Shown here piece after piece: positions 36,578 to 46,286 of a stretch of DNA of 64,000 bases. Below the pieces are notes generated by a model. That model searched no databases and had not been told where the DNA came from. It saw only the letters and a list, made by a program, of their open reading frames with translations. Position 1 is the stretch's first letter. The number at the start of each line of letters is the position of its first letter. Source of the stretch: G963665085 sp963665085 (GTDB lineage: Bacteria > Bacteroidota > Bacteroidia > Bacteroidales > JAAAOM01). Made by a program: the position numbers and the translations under genes. The stretch is taken from contig CAXXXS010000001.1 in the NCBI GenBank assembly GCA_963665085.2, forward strand, positions 992,001 through 1,056,000, in the 5' to 3' direction.

Positions 36578-37135
36578 ATGGAAACAAATCTTGCTAATTT
36601 TAACAATGATTGGTTTAATCCGGGCAATAGACTAAAAAGATTATGCTGGTACTTCGTAAATCTTTTTTTCTTTAAAACAGGATTATTTCCATTTTCTGGT
36701 TTAAAGGTCTTAATTCTTAAAAGTTTTGGTGCACAGATTGGAAACAACGTTAATATCAAGCCATCTGTAAATATTAAATACGCCTGGAATTTAAAAATTG
36801 GTAACAATACATGGATTGGTGAAAATGTATGGATTGACAACCTAGTAACGATATATATTGGATCGAATGTATGTATTTCTCAAGGCGCTTTCTTACTTAC
36901 TGGTAATCATAATTATAAAAAAGAAACTTTTGACCTTATTGTAAAAGAGATTAGATTGGAAGATGGCGTATGGATTGGAGCAAAATGTACAGTTTGTCCC
37001 GGGGTAATATGCAAATCACATAGCATTCTAACTGTTCAATCAACAGCTACAAAAGACATGGAACCTTATTCAATCTACCAGGGAAACCCAGCTGTCTTTA
37101 TAAGGAAAAGAACATTTGAAAATGAAGGCAAATGA
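36578..37135 (+). CDS. WcaF-like hexapeptide-repeat acetyltransferase
   Basis: 185 residues. Left-handed beta-helix repeats of the LbH type (IGNNVNIKPSVNIKY, IGNNTWIGENVWIDN) with the catalytic His in TGNHNYKK and the terminal IYQGNPAVFIRKR, as in WcaF-type O-acetyltransferases of exopolysaccharide synthesis. ATG at 36578; its stop overlaps the next start (ATGA), so it is translationally coupled to the glycosyltransferase. Confidence 0.88.
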   Translation: METNLANFNNDWFNPGNRLKRLCWYFVNLFFFKTGLFPFSGLKVLILKSFGAQIGNNVNIKPSVNIKYAWNLKIGNNTWIGENVWIDNLVTIYIGSNVCISQGAFLLTGNHNYKKETFDLIVKEIRLEDGVWIGAKCTVCPGVICKSHSILTVQSTATKDMEPYSIYQGNPAVFIRKRTFENEGK

Positions 37136-37881
37136 AGATCTCAATAATAACTGCCGTTTATAATAATAAATCACACTTACAGGATGCTATTGATTCTGTT
37201 TATAATCAGACTTATAATAATATTGAATACATAATTATTGATGGAAACTCTACTGACGGGACATTAGATTTAATAAAAAAAAATGCGCATAAGATATCAA
37301 AATGGATAAGCGAAAAAGACAATGGTATTTATGACGCTTTGAATAAAGGTATTGAATTAGCCTCAGGAGAAATAATTGGATTTTTACACTCCGATGATAT
37401 GTATTCTTCCAATAGTATTATAGAAGATATTGTAAACCAATTTAAAATATCTGGCAATGATTCAATTTATGGTGATCTTTGTTATGTCTCAAAAACAAAT
37501 ATCGAAACGACCATCCGTTATTGGAAAAGTAAACCTTTTCACCAAAAACTGCTAAAAAAAGGATGGATGCCTCCACATCCAACATTTTTTGTAAAAAAAG
37601 ATATTTACAATAACTTTGGGACATTTAACGTTACGTTTAAAATCGCAGCAGATTATGATTTAATGCTACGATTTTTGGGACAAAAAAAAATCAGTACGTC
37701 ATATTTACCTAAAACAATAATTAAAATGAGAACTGGAGGAGTAAGTAATAACAGCGTAAAAAACGTTCTTCAAAAAAGTTGCGAAGACTATATTGCTTTA
37801 AAAAACAACTCAATAGGAGGAATAGCAACGTTAATACTCAAGAACATTTCTAAAATATCACAGTTTTTTATCAGAAATTAG
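37132..37881 (+). CDS. Family 2 glycosyltransferase
   Basis: 249 residues. GT-A fold: ISIITAVYNNKSHLQDAIDS, IIIDGNSTDGT, and the metal-binding LHSDD (DxD-like), then GNDSIYGDL and MPPHPTFFVKK, which resembles WcaE-type enzymes. It transfers a sugar to a lipid-linked or growing glycan in the cytoplasm; the sugar cannot be deduced. Overlaps the acetyltransferase gene by 4 bp (ATGA). Confidence 0.9.
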   Translation: MKISIITAVYNNKSHLQDAIDSVYNQTYNNIEYIIIDGNSTDGTLDLIKKNAHKISKWISEKDNGIYDALNKGIELASGEIIGFLHSDDMYSSNSIIEDIVNQFKISGNDSIYGDLCYVSKTNIETTIRYWKSKPFHQKLLKKGWMPPHPTFFVKKDIYNNFGTFNVTFKIAADYDLMLRFLGQKKISTSYLPKTIIKMRTGGVSNNSVKNVLQKSCEDYIALKNNSIGGIATLILKNISKISQFFIRN

Positions 37882-37979
37882 CAGTTTTTTATATACATAA
37901 GTTTAACTTTTAAATAACTGTTTTTTTTGGAAGAAACGAAAATATTTGCTTACCTTTAATATTAAATAGTTAGTAGTTT

Positions 37980-39158
37980 ATGAATTTGAACCAAGAAATC
38001 CTCTTTATATTCGGGTTAGTGTTGTCTTTCATAGTAACGTATCTATCCATACCAACCCTTGTGAAAGTTGCTAAAGCAAAGAATCTTTATGACCTGCCAG
38101 GCCTTAGAAAATCTCACAAGAACAATACACCAACATTAGGAGGCGTAGCTATTTTTGCTGGCGTCCTAATAGCCACAAGTATGTTCATTAACACTTCTAG
38201 TTTTCATGAATTTAAATATATCGTTGCTGCTATAACGATCATCTTTTTTATTGGTATTAAAGATGATATTTTAGTGATTGCTCCAAATAAAAAACTTATT
38301 GGTGAATTTTTTGCCGCTTTTATTCTAATTATATTTGCTGATGTAAGAATTACAAGCCTTCATGGTTTTCTTGGGATACATGAAATCCCTTATCTTGCAA
38401 GTGCTTTACTTACTTTGTTTGTAATTATTGTTATTTTAAACGGTATAAATCTTATTGATGGGATTGATGGATTAGCCTCAAGTGTTGGAATAATAACAGC
38501 AACAACATTTGGAATATGGTTCTTCCTAATTGGTCAATATCAATATGCTATAATTGCTATTACTTTAATAGGATCGTTACTGGCATTTCTCCGTTATAAT
38601 ATTTATCACGGGACGTACAAAATTTTTATGGGAGATACTGGATCATTAATTATTGGTTTAATATTATCAATCTTCGCCATAAAATTTAATCAATTTAGTA
38701 CAAAAGAGATAGCTAATGAGTATGCGCTTGCTTCTGCACCTGCGGTTTCTATAGGAATTTTAATTGTACCTCTATTTGATACATTAAGGGTTTTCTATAT
38801 CAGAATAAAAAATAAAAGAAGCCCATTTTCTGCAGATAAAAATCATGTTCACCATAGGTTATTAAAATTGGGGTATTCTCATCTTGGTTCTACGTTACGT
38901 ATTTTAATTGTAAATATTCTTTTCATTGCTTTATCTTTTGCTTTTGATAAAATTGGAATATTTTATCTCAGTGCTGGATTATTTCTTTTAGCATCCTTCT
39001 TTTCTTATATTCCATATCTGATCCTAAAACAACGAAAATCAAAAATCAAAGTAGGAAAACCTGTAACGAGATTTCCATTCGAAATTACACTTCCACCAAG
39101 AGAAAAATTGCTTCATGAGAAAACTGTTACTAAAACCAAGGAAAGTGTATCCGCTTAA
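37980..39158 (+). CDS. MraY/WecA-like polyprenyl-phosphate sugar-1-phosphate transferase
   Basis: 392 residues with about ten membrane helices. Catalytic and metal-binding motifs are present: FFIGIKDDI, NLIDGIDGLAS, FMGDTGSLIIG and the loop HVHHRLLKLGYSH. Family members start glycan assembly by moving a HexNAc-1-phosphate to undecaprenyl phosphate at the inner membrane. As a WecA-type enzyme in a surface-polysaccharide neighbourhood it may begin the O-antigen or capsule repeat. The C-terminal ~50 residues are basic and cytosolic. Confidence 0.9.
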   Translation: MNLNQEILFIFGLVLSFIVTYLSIPTLVKVAKAKNLYDLPGLRKSHKNNTPTLGGVAIFAGVLIATSMFINTSSFHEFKYIVAAITIIFFIGIKDDILVIAPNKKLIGEFFAAFILIIFADVRITSLHGFLGIHEIPYLASALLTLFVIIVILNGINLIDGIDGLASSVGIITATTFGIWFFLIGQYQYAIIAITLIGSLLAFLRYNIYHGTYKIFMGDTGSLIIGLILSIFAIKFNQFSTKEIANEYALASAPAVSIGILIVPLFDTLRVFYIRIKNKRSPFSADKNHVHHRLLKLGYSHLGSTLRILIVNILFIALSFAFDKIGIFYLSAGLFLLASFFSYIPYLILKQRKSKIKVGKPVTRFPFEITLPPREKLLHEKTVTKTKESVSA

Positions 39159-39176
39159 CTATTTTCATTTTCTAAA

Positions 39177-40700
39177 ATGAAAATTAAATTTACTTTAATT
39201 ATAGATTTTCTTTTACTCTTTACTAATCTTAGTTATTCGCAAAATATTTCCTTGCCATTACATTCTGAAATTTATTATAAAGAGTTGCCTGAATCAAAAG
39301 CTTTACTTAAAAGCCCAGTACAGCCATACGTTATAAATTATTCTTTATTGAGACAAATTAGTGGACATTCATCAGAATATGAATCTTCCAAAGATTTTAC
39401 TCTTCAGCTATATCCAATTATTAACAATTCTTTTTTTTCAAATTTTTCAAACGATAATTTTTTTCAAACTGGTAATGGATTAAAAATTACTTCTACAATT
39501 TTTAAAAATCTATCTATTGATGTAAATTATACTTATAACTATATTTCATTACCTCATTTTGCAAAGACAAAAATTGACTCTACATCTATAATTCCACATT
39601 ATTCAAAAGCAAGCAAAACAGGAAATAATTATTATTTTAATGATATTGTTGGAGAAATAAATTATAGTCCAAACTCCTACATCAATTTAAGTTTTGGAAA
39701 CAAACATTCATTTCTGGGAAATGGAAACCGTTCATTATTTCTATCGGATAATGCTGGTAATTTTTGGAGTTTTAAAGCACTCGTTGAAATATGGAATATA
39801 GATTACCTTTTTCAAACTAGCTTTTTACAGGACATACACAAAACAGGACAACCCTATGATTTAGAGAAAAAATTTGGAACCTTTCATTTTATATCATGGG
39901 ATGTAACCCCGCGATTTAATTTAAACTTCTTTGAATCTGTTGTTTGGGCCCCAGATGATTCAACAATTAATAGAGGATATGATATTAATTATTTAAATCC
40001 CGTAGTTTTTTTCAGGCCTGTTGAATTTTCTGTTGGTTCTCCTGATAATATTTTACTAGGTTTAGGCAGCAATGTTGAAATTTTAAAAAATACACTTCTT
40101 TACTCTCAATTTATTCTGGACGAATTTAATCTATCGTTTATTAAAGAAACCGAAAAATGGTGGGCTAATAAATTTGGATATCAATTTGGTATTAAGTATT
40201 GGAAACAAACGAAAAATAACTCGCTAATAATAAGTCTTGAACATAACTGGATGAGACCTTTTACTTACTCGCATGCGTATTCATCGAAATCGTATGGGAA
40301 TTCTTTACAGGCGTTAGCTCATCCGCTTGGTGCAAACTTTCGGGAATGGATTTTAAATATCAACTACTCAAGAAAAAAAATATTTATAGAAAACAATCTC
40401 ATTTTTCAGCAATACGGAACAGATTCTTTACATACGAATTATGGTAATAACATCTATAAATCAAATCTAAATCGTTCATTGGATTATGGAAGTGAAATAT
40501 TGCAAGGCATACAAAACAATGTATTACTAAATCAAACTACAATTAGTTATTTGTTTATTCCTAAATGGTTTACATTCATAGATTTTGGCATAACATTAAG
40601 AAGTCATAAATACGAAAAAACAACAGAAAACGATTTATATTTCTCATTAGGAATAAGAACTGGAATTAACAGAAAAAATGTATTTGACAGTAAATATTAA
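39177..40700 (+). CDS. RemB/Wzi-like outer-membrane beta-barrel protein, copy 1
   Basis: 507 residues. Signal peptide (1-21, ending LSYSQ), then a barrel of the Wzi/RemB type with the family stretch SFLGNGNRSLFLSDNA. It ends in strands rather than a TonB box. In Flavobacterium RemB is needed for gliding on agar; in enterics Wzi holds capsule on the surface. The next gene is a paralogue (similar length and motif order), and the two may form a pair. It lies 18 bp after the transferase gene. Confidence 0.82.
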   Translation: MKIKFTLIIDFLLLFTNLSYSQNISLPLHSEIYYKELPESKALLKSPVQPYVINYSLLRQISGHSSEYESSKDFTLQLYPIINNSFFSNFSNDNFFQTGNGLKITSTIFKNLSIDVNYTYNYISLPHFAKTKIDSTSIIPHYSKASKTGNNYYFNDIVGEINYSPNSYINLSFGNKHSFLGNGNRSLFLSDNAGNFWSFKALVEIWNIDYLFQTSFLQDIHKTGQPYDLEKKFGTFHFISWDVTPRFNLNFFESVVWAPDDSTINRGYDINYLNPVVFFRPVEFSVGSPDNILLGLGSNVEILKNTLLYSQFILDEFNLSFIKETEKWWANKFGYQFGIKYWKQTKNNSLIISLEHNWMRPFTYSHAYSSKSYGNSLQALAHPLGANFREWILNINYSRKKIFIENNLIFQQYGTDSLHTNYGNNIYKSNLNRSLDYGSEILQGIQNNVLLNQTTISYLFIPKWFTFIDFGITLRSHKYEKTTENDLYFSLGIRTGINRKNVFDSKY

Positions 40701-42279
40701 AAAATATTGTTCCATTCTGTTTTTGCTGGTAACATTTAAGTTATCAGCACAGCACCATGTGCCTTTAAATTCAGAATATCAAACTCCTATTGAAAAGGAA
40801 TTAATAACAAAAAAACACAATACTTCCCTAAAACCTCTCTATAAAAAAGATATAAGAAATTTTATTGATTACGATTCAACTATCAACAGATATTATACTT
40901 TATATTCAGACACAACAAAATCGTGGTTTAACAGAAAATTACTTCAAGAAAATTTTATTGCGGTTAATTCAGATAATTTTCATCTTACCATTGATCCTGT
41001 TGTAATCCTCTCTCTGGGGAAACAACAAGAAAACTCTATAAATACTTTTAGAAATACCCGGGCATTAATACTTGAGGGAAGCTTAGGCGATAAAATTACA
41101 TTTTCATCCGAGTTTTATGAAAACCAGGCAAAATTTCCAGATTATGTAACAACCAATATTAATAATACGATTGTTGTTCCGGGGCAGGGAGTTAAAAGGG
41201 ATTTTGGGGATGGTGGATTCGATTTCAACTGGGCTGAAGGTCAGATTGCATTTTATCCATCTCAGAAAATAACGCTCGAATTCGGAAATGGGAAACATTT
41301 CATTGGCAATGGTTATCGGTCTTTATTGTTATCGGACAATGCCTTTAACTATCCCTATTTTAAAGCAATTTATTCTTCTGAAAGATTTTTTTACTCAAAA
41401 ATAGTAATGAGTCTGATGCATGGAATTTTTGATGTAAATCGAAGTAATGTACTTTACGACAGAAAAACAGCTAACATCCATTATTTTGGATTTAATCTCA
41501 GTGAAAATATCCAGTTATCATTTTTTGAAGCTAACATTTGGGCATCACCAGATACGACAGGAAGTAATAATTTCAGTATAGGATATATTAATCCGATCCC
41601 TTTTTTAAATGGAATTATGGATAACTCTTCAAAGATTAAAGAGAACAATACATCTGTTGGAATAAATCTTTCCGTAAATTTATTTCAATCACTTATCTTA
41701 TACCATCAATCCCTTTTTGACAATTTCAAAGACCTAAAAGAAAATTTTCCAACCCAATATGGTACACAGAACGGAATAAAATATTTTGATGCTTTTTCCA
41801 TTAAAAATTTATTTCTTCAATCAGAAATAAATATCGTGCAACCTTATACGTATGCCAAAAAAAATTCAGAAATAAGTTATACCCATTATAACCAGGCTTT
41901 AGCACATCCGCTGGGAGCAAATTTTATTGAAGGAATATTTATAGCAAAGTACAATTACAAACGATTTGGAATAAATTATAAAGTAATTTTAGCGAAATAC
42001 GGAGCAGATGATCAGGAAACAAACTATGGCCAAAATATTTTTAAATCACTAGAGACAAAAACTATTAAAGTTCCGGAAAGTACACTTTTACAAGGAATAA
42101 AAACCAGCCTAAACCATAACGAACTCTTTTTAACATACCTCATTAATCCGAAAACAAATCTTCAATTCAAAATTGGATTTTTAAGAAGAAATCTAACTTC
42201 TAATATTAATTCTGAAGAGACTACTTATCTTTACCTCTCATTTGAATCTGCTTTAAAAAACTTTTATTACGATTTTTAA
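40678..42279 (+). CDS. RemB/Wzi-like outer-membrane beta-barrel protein, copy 2
   Basis: 533 residues. Signal peptide ending LSAQ (about residue 24). It shares the motif HFIGNGYRSLLLSDNAFNYPYFK with copy 1, together with QALAHPLGANF and LLQGI toward the end, so it arose by tandem duplication. Its ATG overlaps the end of copy 1 by 23 bp. Closer to Flavobacterium RemB in that GNGYRSLLLSDNA is nearly identical. Likely role: capsule assembly or surface polysaccharide retention. Confidence 0.83.
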   Translation: MYLTVNIKKYCSILFLLVTFKLSAQHHVPLNSEYQTPIEKELITKKHNTSLKPLYKKDIRNFIDYDSTINRYYTLYSDTTKSWFNRKLLQENFIAVNSDNFHLTIDPVVILSLGKQQENSINTFRNTRALILEGSLGDKITFSSEFYENQAKFPDYVTTNINNTIVVPGQGVKRDFGDGGFDFNWAEGQIAFYPSQKITLEFGNGKHFIGNGYRSLLLSDNAFNYPYFKAIYSSERFFYSKIVMSLMHGIFDVNRSNVLYDRKTANIHYFGFNLSENIQLSFFEANIWASPDTTGSNNFSIGYINPIPFLNGIMDNSSKIKENNTSVGINLSVNLFQSLILYHQSLFDNFKDLKENFPTQYGTQNGIKYFDAFSIKNLFLQSEINIVQPYTYAKKNSEISYTHYNQALAHPLGANFIEGIFIAKYNYKRFGINYKVILAKYGADDQETNYGQNIFKSLETKTIKVPESTLLQGIKTSLNHNELFLTYLINPKTNLQFKIGFLRRNLTSNINSEETTYLYLSFESALKNFYYDF

Positions 42280-43286
42280 TGATTTTAGTAACCGGAGGTA
42301 CGGGAATGGTTGGCGCTCACATTCTATTTGAGCTTACCAATAAAGGAAATATGGTTAAAGCCATTTACAGAAATGAAAATAATATTAAGAAAGCAGAAAA
42401 AATATTTTCCTTTTATACAAACGATAAAACTCTTTTTAAAAAAATAACCTGGGTAAACGCAGATACCTGTAATTATTATTCCCTTGAAAATATTTTTGAA
42501 GATATCGACATAGTCTATCATTGCGCGGCAATGGTTTCTTTTAATCCAAGAAACAGAAAAAAAATCATACAAAATAATATTCTCAGCACTGAAAATATTG
42601 TAAATCTCTGCCTGAACAAAAATGTTAAGAAATTATTACATGTTAGTTCTATTGCCAGTTTGGAGCAATCTGAAATTAACGATACCATAACCGAAGAAAA
42701 TAAATGGAAAAATAGTGAAGGAAAATCGCCATATTCCTTAAGTAAGTTTAAATCCGAAATGGAGGTATGGAGAGGAATCAACGAAGGGTTGAACGCAATC
42801 ATCGTTAATCCATCTGTAATAATTGGACCGGGAGATTGGTCAACTGGCAGTCCTTCGATAATTGATGCAATTGGTAAAGGTTTAAAATTTTATTTGCCAG
42901 GGATGACAGGTTTCGTTGATGTTCGTGATGTAGCAAAAGCATCAATAGAACTTATGGAAAGTGAAATAACCAACGAAAGATTTATCTTAAATACAAGTAA
43001 TCAAACCTATCCGGAATTATTTAAAATGATTGCACAAGAATTAAATGTAAAAGCACCTAATATTCTTGTAAATAAATTTCTGGCATCAATTACCTGGAGA
43101 ATACTAAAAATAATTAGTTTAGTGTTTAACACAAATCCTAAGGTAACAAAAGAGACAGTTACATCAGGATTCAATTTCAATAAATACTCTAGTAAAAAAA
43201 TTAGAGAAACAATAAATTATAATTTTATTCCCATTGAAGAAGCAATAACAAATGCTTGTAGATGTTATAAAATAGATACTAAATAA
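42279..43286 (+). CDS. NAD-dependent epimerase/dehydratase family protein
   Basis: 335 residues, an extended short-chain dehydrogenase. Rossmann motif GGTGMVGAH at the N-terminus, HCAAMVSF, HVSSIASLEQ, and the catalytic YSLSK (YxxxK). The C-terminal half resembles dihydroflavonol-reductase-like proteins rather than UDP-sugar epimerases, so the substrate is open. Start overlaps the previous stop (TAATG). Its sirtuin neighbour begins directly after the stop. Confidence 0.88.
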   Translation: MILVTGGTGMVGAHILFELTNKGNMVKAIYRNENNIKKAEKIFSFYTNDKTLFKKITWVNADTCNYYSLENIFEDIDIVYHCAAMVSFNPRNRKKIIQNNILSTENIVNLCLNKNVKKLLHVSSIASLEQSEINDTITEENKWKNSEGKSPYSLSKFKSEMEVWRGINEGLNAIIVNPSVIIGPGDWSTGSPSIIDAIGKGLKFYLPGMTGFVDVRDVAKASIELMESEITNERFILNTSNQTYPELFKMIAQELNVKAPNILVNKFLASITWRILKIISLVFNTNPKVTKETVTSGFNFNKYSSKKIRETINYNFIPIEEAITNACRCYKIDTK

Positions 43287-43973
43287 ATGGAAAAATTAGT
43301 TGTTTTATCAGGTTCGGGGATTAGTGCAGAAAGTGGATTAAAAACTTTTCGTGAAACGGGCGGTTTATGGGAAACCTATGACGTTATGGAAGTTGCCAGT
43401 ATTGAGGGTTGGGAAAAGAACAAAGAGTTAGTTTTAAAATTCTACAACGAAAGAAGAAAACAGCTGGAAAATGCAAAACCGAATGCTGCTCATTTTGGAT
43501 TTGCCGAATTAGAAGAGAATTATGATGTTAGGATTATCACACAAAATGTAGATAACCTTCATGAAAAAGCTGGAAGCAAAAATATACTCCATCTCCATGG
43601 AGAACTAACCAAAGTAAGAAGTTTAGGAGATGAGAATCTTATTTATGATATTGGCTATAAAGAAATAAACCTTGGCGACAAATGTGAAAAAGGATTCCAG
43701 TTACGTCCACATATTGTTTGGTTTGGAGAAGCAGTCCCTGCAATTGAAGAAGCTGCAGAAATTTGTCAGGAAGCGGATATTTTTGTTGTTGTTGGAACAT
43801 CCATGAATGTTTACCCTGCAGCAGGACTTATTAATTATGTGCCAAGGGATGCACGTATTTTTGTTATTGATCCCAATGAACCATACATGAAATTGTCTGG
43901 AAATATAAATTTCATCCAGGAAAAAGCAACATTGGGTGTAGAAAAATTAAAAAATAAACTGAATTCACTATAA
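43287..43973 (+). CDS. Sir2-family NAD-dependent protein deacylase, zinc-ribbon-less
   Basis: 228 residues. NAD-binding and catalytic motifs are intact: SGSGISAESGLKTFRE, TQNVDNLHE, LHLHGEL (catalytic His), FGEAVP and VGTSMNVYPAAGL. The four zinc-binding Cys usually found after HLHG are missing; the region reads TKVRSLGDENLIYD and only one Cys (DKCEKG) is near. Removes acyl groups from lysines with NAD+. Starts 0 bp after the epimerase stop. Confidence 0.9.
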   Translation: MEKLVVLSGSGISAESGLKTFRETGGLWETYDVMEVASIEGWEKNKELVLKFYNERRKQLENAKPNAAHFGFAELEENYDVRIITQNVDNLHEKAGSKNILHLHGELTKVRSLGDENLIYDIGYKEINLGDKCEKGFQLRPHIVWFGEAVPAIEEAAEICQEADIFVVVGTSMNVYPAAGLINYVPRDARIFVIDPNEPYMKLSGNINFIQEKATLGVEKLKNKLNSL

Positions 43974-43975
43974 CA

Positions 43976-44593
43976 ATGAAAAACACACTATTCAAATTAG
44001 TTATTTTTATTTTTTCACTAGCATTATTTCCCAATTCTAAAAATTTCGCACAGCCTTTTGGCGGGGGAATTTTTGCAGGAGGTAACTTCAGCCAAATTCA
44101 AGGTGATATATTTTCGGGTTATAACCTTCCCGGTTTTTATGGTGGAGGGTTTGTCAACCTTGAATTACAAGAAAACCTTAAAGTTCAATTTGAAATTTCT
44201 TATATCAGAAAAGGTGCGGGAAATAATTTCGATGAAACTAACACAACATACTACAAAGTAAAACTTGATTATATCGATGTGCCAATTTTATTAGAATATA
44301 ACGTATACAAAAAATTTTGGGTACATGCCGGATTAGCCTATGGGCTTTTATTTAAACAAACGGAGGATCTTGATGGCGCCGGCGATTTAACTCCAATCCC
44401 TTTATTCCATAATTATGATTTTTCTGGTCTTGCTGGTTTTGATTATTATTTTTTCAAAAAATTTGCAATTACTTCACGTTTTGGTTATTCAATTCTACCA
44501 ATAAGGGAACATCCCGGAAATCAAACTTATTTTTTGAACCGAGGACAATATAACAATTGTGTAAGTTTATCACTGCGATACCATATTTTATAG
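43976..44593 (+). CDS. PorT-like outer-membrane beta-barrel protein
   Basis: 205 residues. Signal peptide (1-25, ending FAQ), then an eight-stranded-type barrel: GIFAGGNFSQIQGD, LKVQFEISYIRKGAG, LDYIDVPILLEYN, HAGLAYGLLF and a final aromatic strand. Resembles the PorT/outer-membrane beta-barrel group in Bacteroidota. It starts 2 bp after the sirtuin stop and converges on the ComF gene (1-bp gap). Confidence 0.82.
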   Translation: MKNTLFKLVIFIFSLALFPNSKNFAQPFGGGIFAGGNFSQIQGDIFSGYNLPGFYGGGFVNLELQENLKVQFEISYIRKGAGNNFDETNTTYYKVKLDYIDVPILLEYNVYKKFWVHAGLAYGLLFKQTEDLDGAGDLTPIPLFHNYDFSGLAGFDYYFFKKFAITSRFGYSILPIREHPGNQTYFLNRGQYNNCVSLSLRYHIL

Positions 44594-44594
44594 A

Positions 44595-45290
44595 TTAAAT
44601 AACTGCAACGCCTAAGGTTAAAATACTAACTCTTACTTCTGGTTCTTTTTGTAATGTTAGGGCGGCGGATTCTAATGTAGAACCTGTTGTTACAATATCA
44701 TCAACCAATAATATATGTTTTCCTGCGATCTTCTTTTTTTCGCAAACTTCAAAAATAGATTCTACATTTTGCCACCTGTCTATTCTGCTTCTTTTGGTTT
44801 GTGTTTCTGTGTATATATTTCTTGTTAACAAATTAGTATACATTGGAATTTTTAAACTTTCTGATAAACCTTTCCCAAAATATTCACTCTGATTAAACCC
44901 ACGTTTTTTCTGTTTCTTTTTATGTAAAGGGATGGGAATAATAAAATCTACATCCTTTATAAATCCAACTAATTCATTTCCATATTGCTTTCCTAATAAA
45001 TATCCAAGTTCTTTTCTTCCCTGATACTTAAAATTATGGATAATCCGTTGTGTTATATTTCCTTTGGTATAAAATAAAAAACTGCTGGCAAATTGCAGTT
45101 TTACCTTTCCCCAGAATAATTTTTCTACCTCATTTTCGTTTTGTGTATGGAAATTTGTTCTTGGTAATTCATAGTTACATGCTAAGCAAATCTCTTGCTC
45201 ATTAGAAAGAAGAAGTTGGTTACATGCGACACAATATCGGGGATAAAAAAAATCTAATAAACTATTTACCCATAATTTCGTATTTTTCAT
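44595..45290 (-). CDS. ComF family phosphoribosyltransferase-like protein
   Basis: 231 residues. N-terminal zinc ribbon (CVACNQLL then CLACNYEL), central IPLHKKKQKKRGFNQSE and the C-terminal PRTase loop VDDIVTTGST. ComF homologues help DNA uptake or nucleobase recycling; function in this species is inferred. Divergent from the rhodanese gene with a 34-bp gap. Confidence 0.9.
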   Translation of the reverse strand: MKNTKLWVNSLLDFFYPRYCVACNQLLLSNEQEICLACNYELPRTNFHTQNENEVEKLFWGKVKLQFASSFLFYTKGNITQRIIHNFKYQGRKELGYLLGKQYGNELVGFIKDVDFIIPIPLHKKKQKKRGFNQSEYFGKGLSESLKIPMYTNLLTRNIYTETQTKRSRIDRWQNVESIFEVCEKKKIAGKHILLVDDIVTTGSTLESAALTLQKEPEVRVSILTLGVAVI

Positions 45291-45324
45291 CGTGCGAATT
45301 TGGTTTGGTGTCTAAATTATAAAA

Positions 45325-45726
45325 ATGAAAACAATATTTTCTTTTCTACTCGTTATAAATTTTCTTCATACTGGTCTGCTTTATAGCCAGGTAAAAAAGT
45401 TAGAGACTATTAAAAATATAAGTGCCCTTGAATTTGTAAAGATATCAGAATCAGATCCTACTTCTGTAATCATTGATGTCAGGACAAAAAAAGAATACAA
45501 AAAAGGTCATATTATAAACAGTCTAAATGCAGAGGATAGTCAAGCCTTAACTAAGCTAACTGCTAATCTCGATTTTGACCAACCTCTTTTAATTTACTGC
45601 GATGAAGGAACACGTAGTATTACAGCATGTACCATCCTAAAAGAAAAAGGATTTGTTACTGTCTATAATTTAGAAACAGGCCTTTTAGAATGGGAAAAAT
45701 CCGGATATATGCTAACGAAGAAATAA
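45325..45726 (+). CDS. Exported rhodanese-domain protein
   Basis: 133 residues. Signal peptide (about 1-21, ending LLYSQ) and one rhodanese domain: VIIDVRTKKEYKKGHI and the active-site loop YCDEGTRS with catalytic Cys. Acts on sulfane sulfur or as a periplasmic sulfur-carrier-type protein. Stop codon abuts the convergent OsmC gene. Confidence 0.9.
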   Translation: MKTIFSFLLVINFLHTGLLYSQVKKLETIKNISALEFVKISESDPTSVIIDVRTKKEYKKGHIINSLNAEDSQALTKLTANLDFDQPLLIYCDEGTRSITACTILKEKGFVTVYNLETGLLEWEKSGYMLTKK

Positions 45727-46143
45727 CTATTCAATCAGTTTTATTTCGTATGAGAGATCCATTACATCTTTGTATACAGCACTAACACCGCAGTATTTTT
45801 CTTCAGACATCTTCACAGCTTTTTCAATCTTATCAAGTGGTAAGTCTTTACCTTTTACTTCATAAATAATCTTCATAGCAATGAATTTCTTTGGATGTTC
45901 TTCTGTAAGATCCCCTTCAACTTTAATATTCAATCCTTCGAAGTTAACTCTCATTTTTTTTAGGATTGAAACCACGTCCATTCCAGTACAACCGGCAAGA
46001 GCAACCATCATTAATGGTTTAGGTTTAGGCCCTTTGTTTTCTCCTCCCACAGATGGATCTGCATCCAAAGCTATTTTATAACCAGCAACATCTGCTTCAA
46101 AAGACATATTTCCTGTCCACTCAACATTTACTGAATCTTTCAT
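45727..46143 (-). CDS. OsmC family protein
   Basis: 138 residues. The two redox cysteines of the OsmC/Ohr fold are present: LAGCTGMDVVSILKKM and EKYCGVSAVY. Family members reduce organic hydroperoxides. This one is of the YhfA/OsmC-like subgroup by its GGENKGPKP loop. Divergent from the following Crp gene. Confidence 0.9.
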   Translation of the reverse strand: MKDSVNVEWTGNMSFEADVAGYKIALDADPSVGGENKGPKPKPLMMVALAGCTGMDVVSILKKMRVNFEGLNIKVEGDLTEEHPKKFIAMKIIYEVKGKDLPLDKIEKAVKMSEEKYCGVSAVYKDVMDLSYEIKLIE

Positions 46144-46286
46144 ATTAAAATTTTTAGGTTAATACTTTGTCGTTTACTGTTAAAATTAATCATTTTTGCA
46201 GTTTTGAGATAGAAGAGCAAATAAAAATGATTTTTGTTCTATTTTCGTCAAAAAAAACTAATTTAGATTAACATAATAGACTTAAG

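Noticed and set aside
36505..36840. A 111-codon gene on the minus strand
   Set aside because: It is antisense to the acetyltransferase start and its amino-acid pattern is not protein-like.
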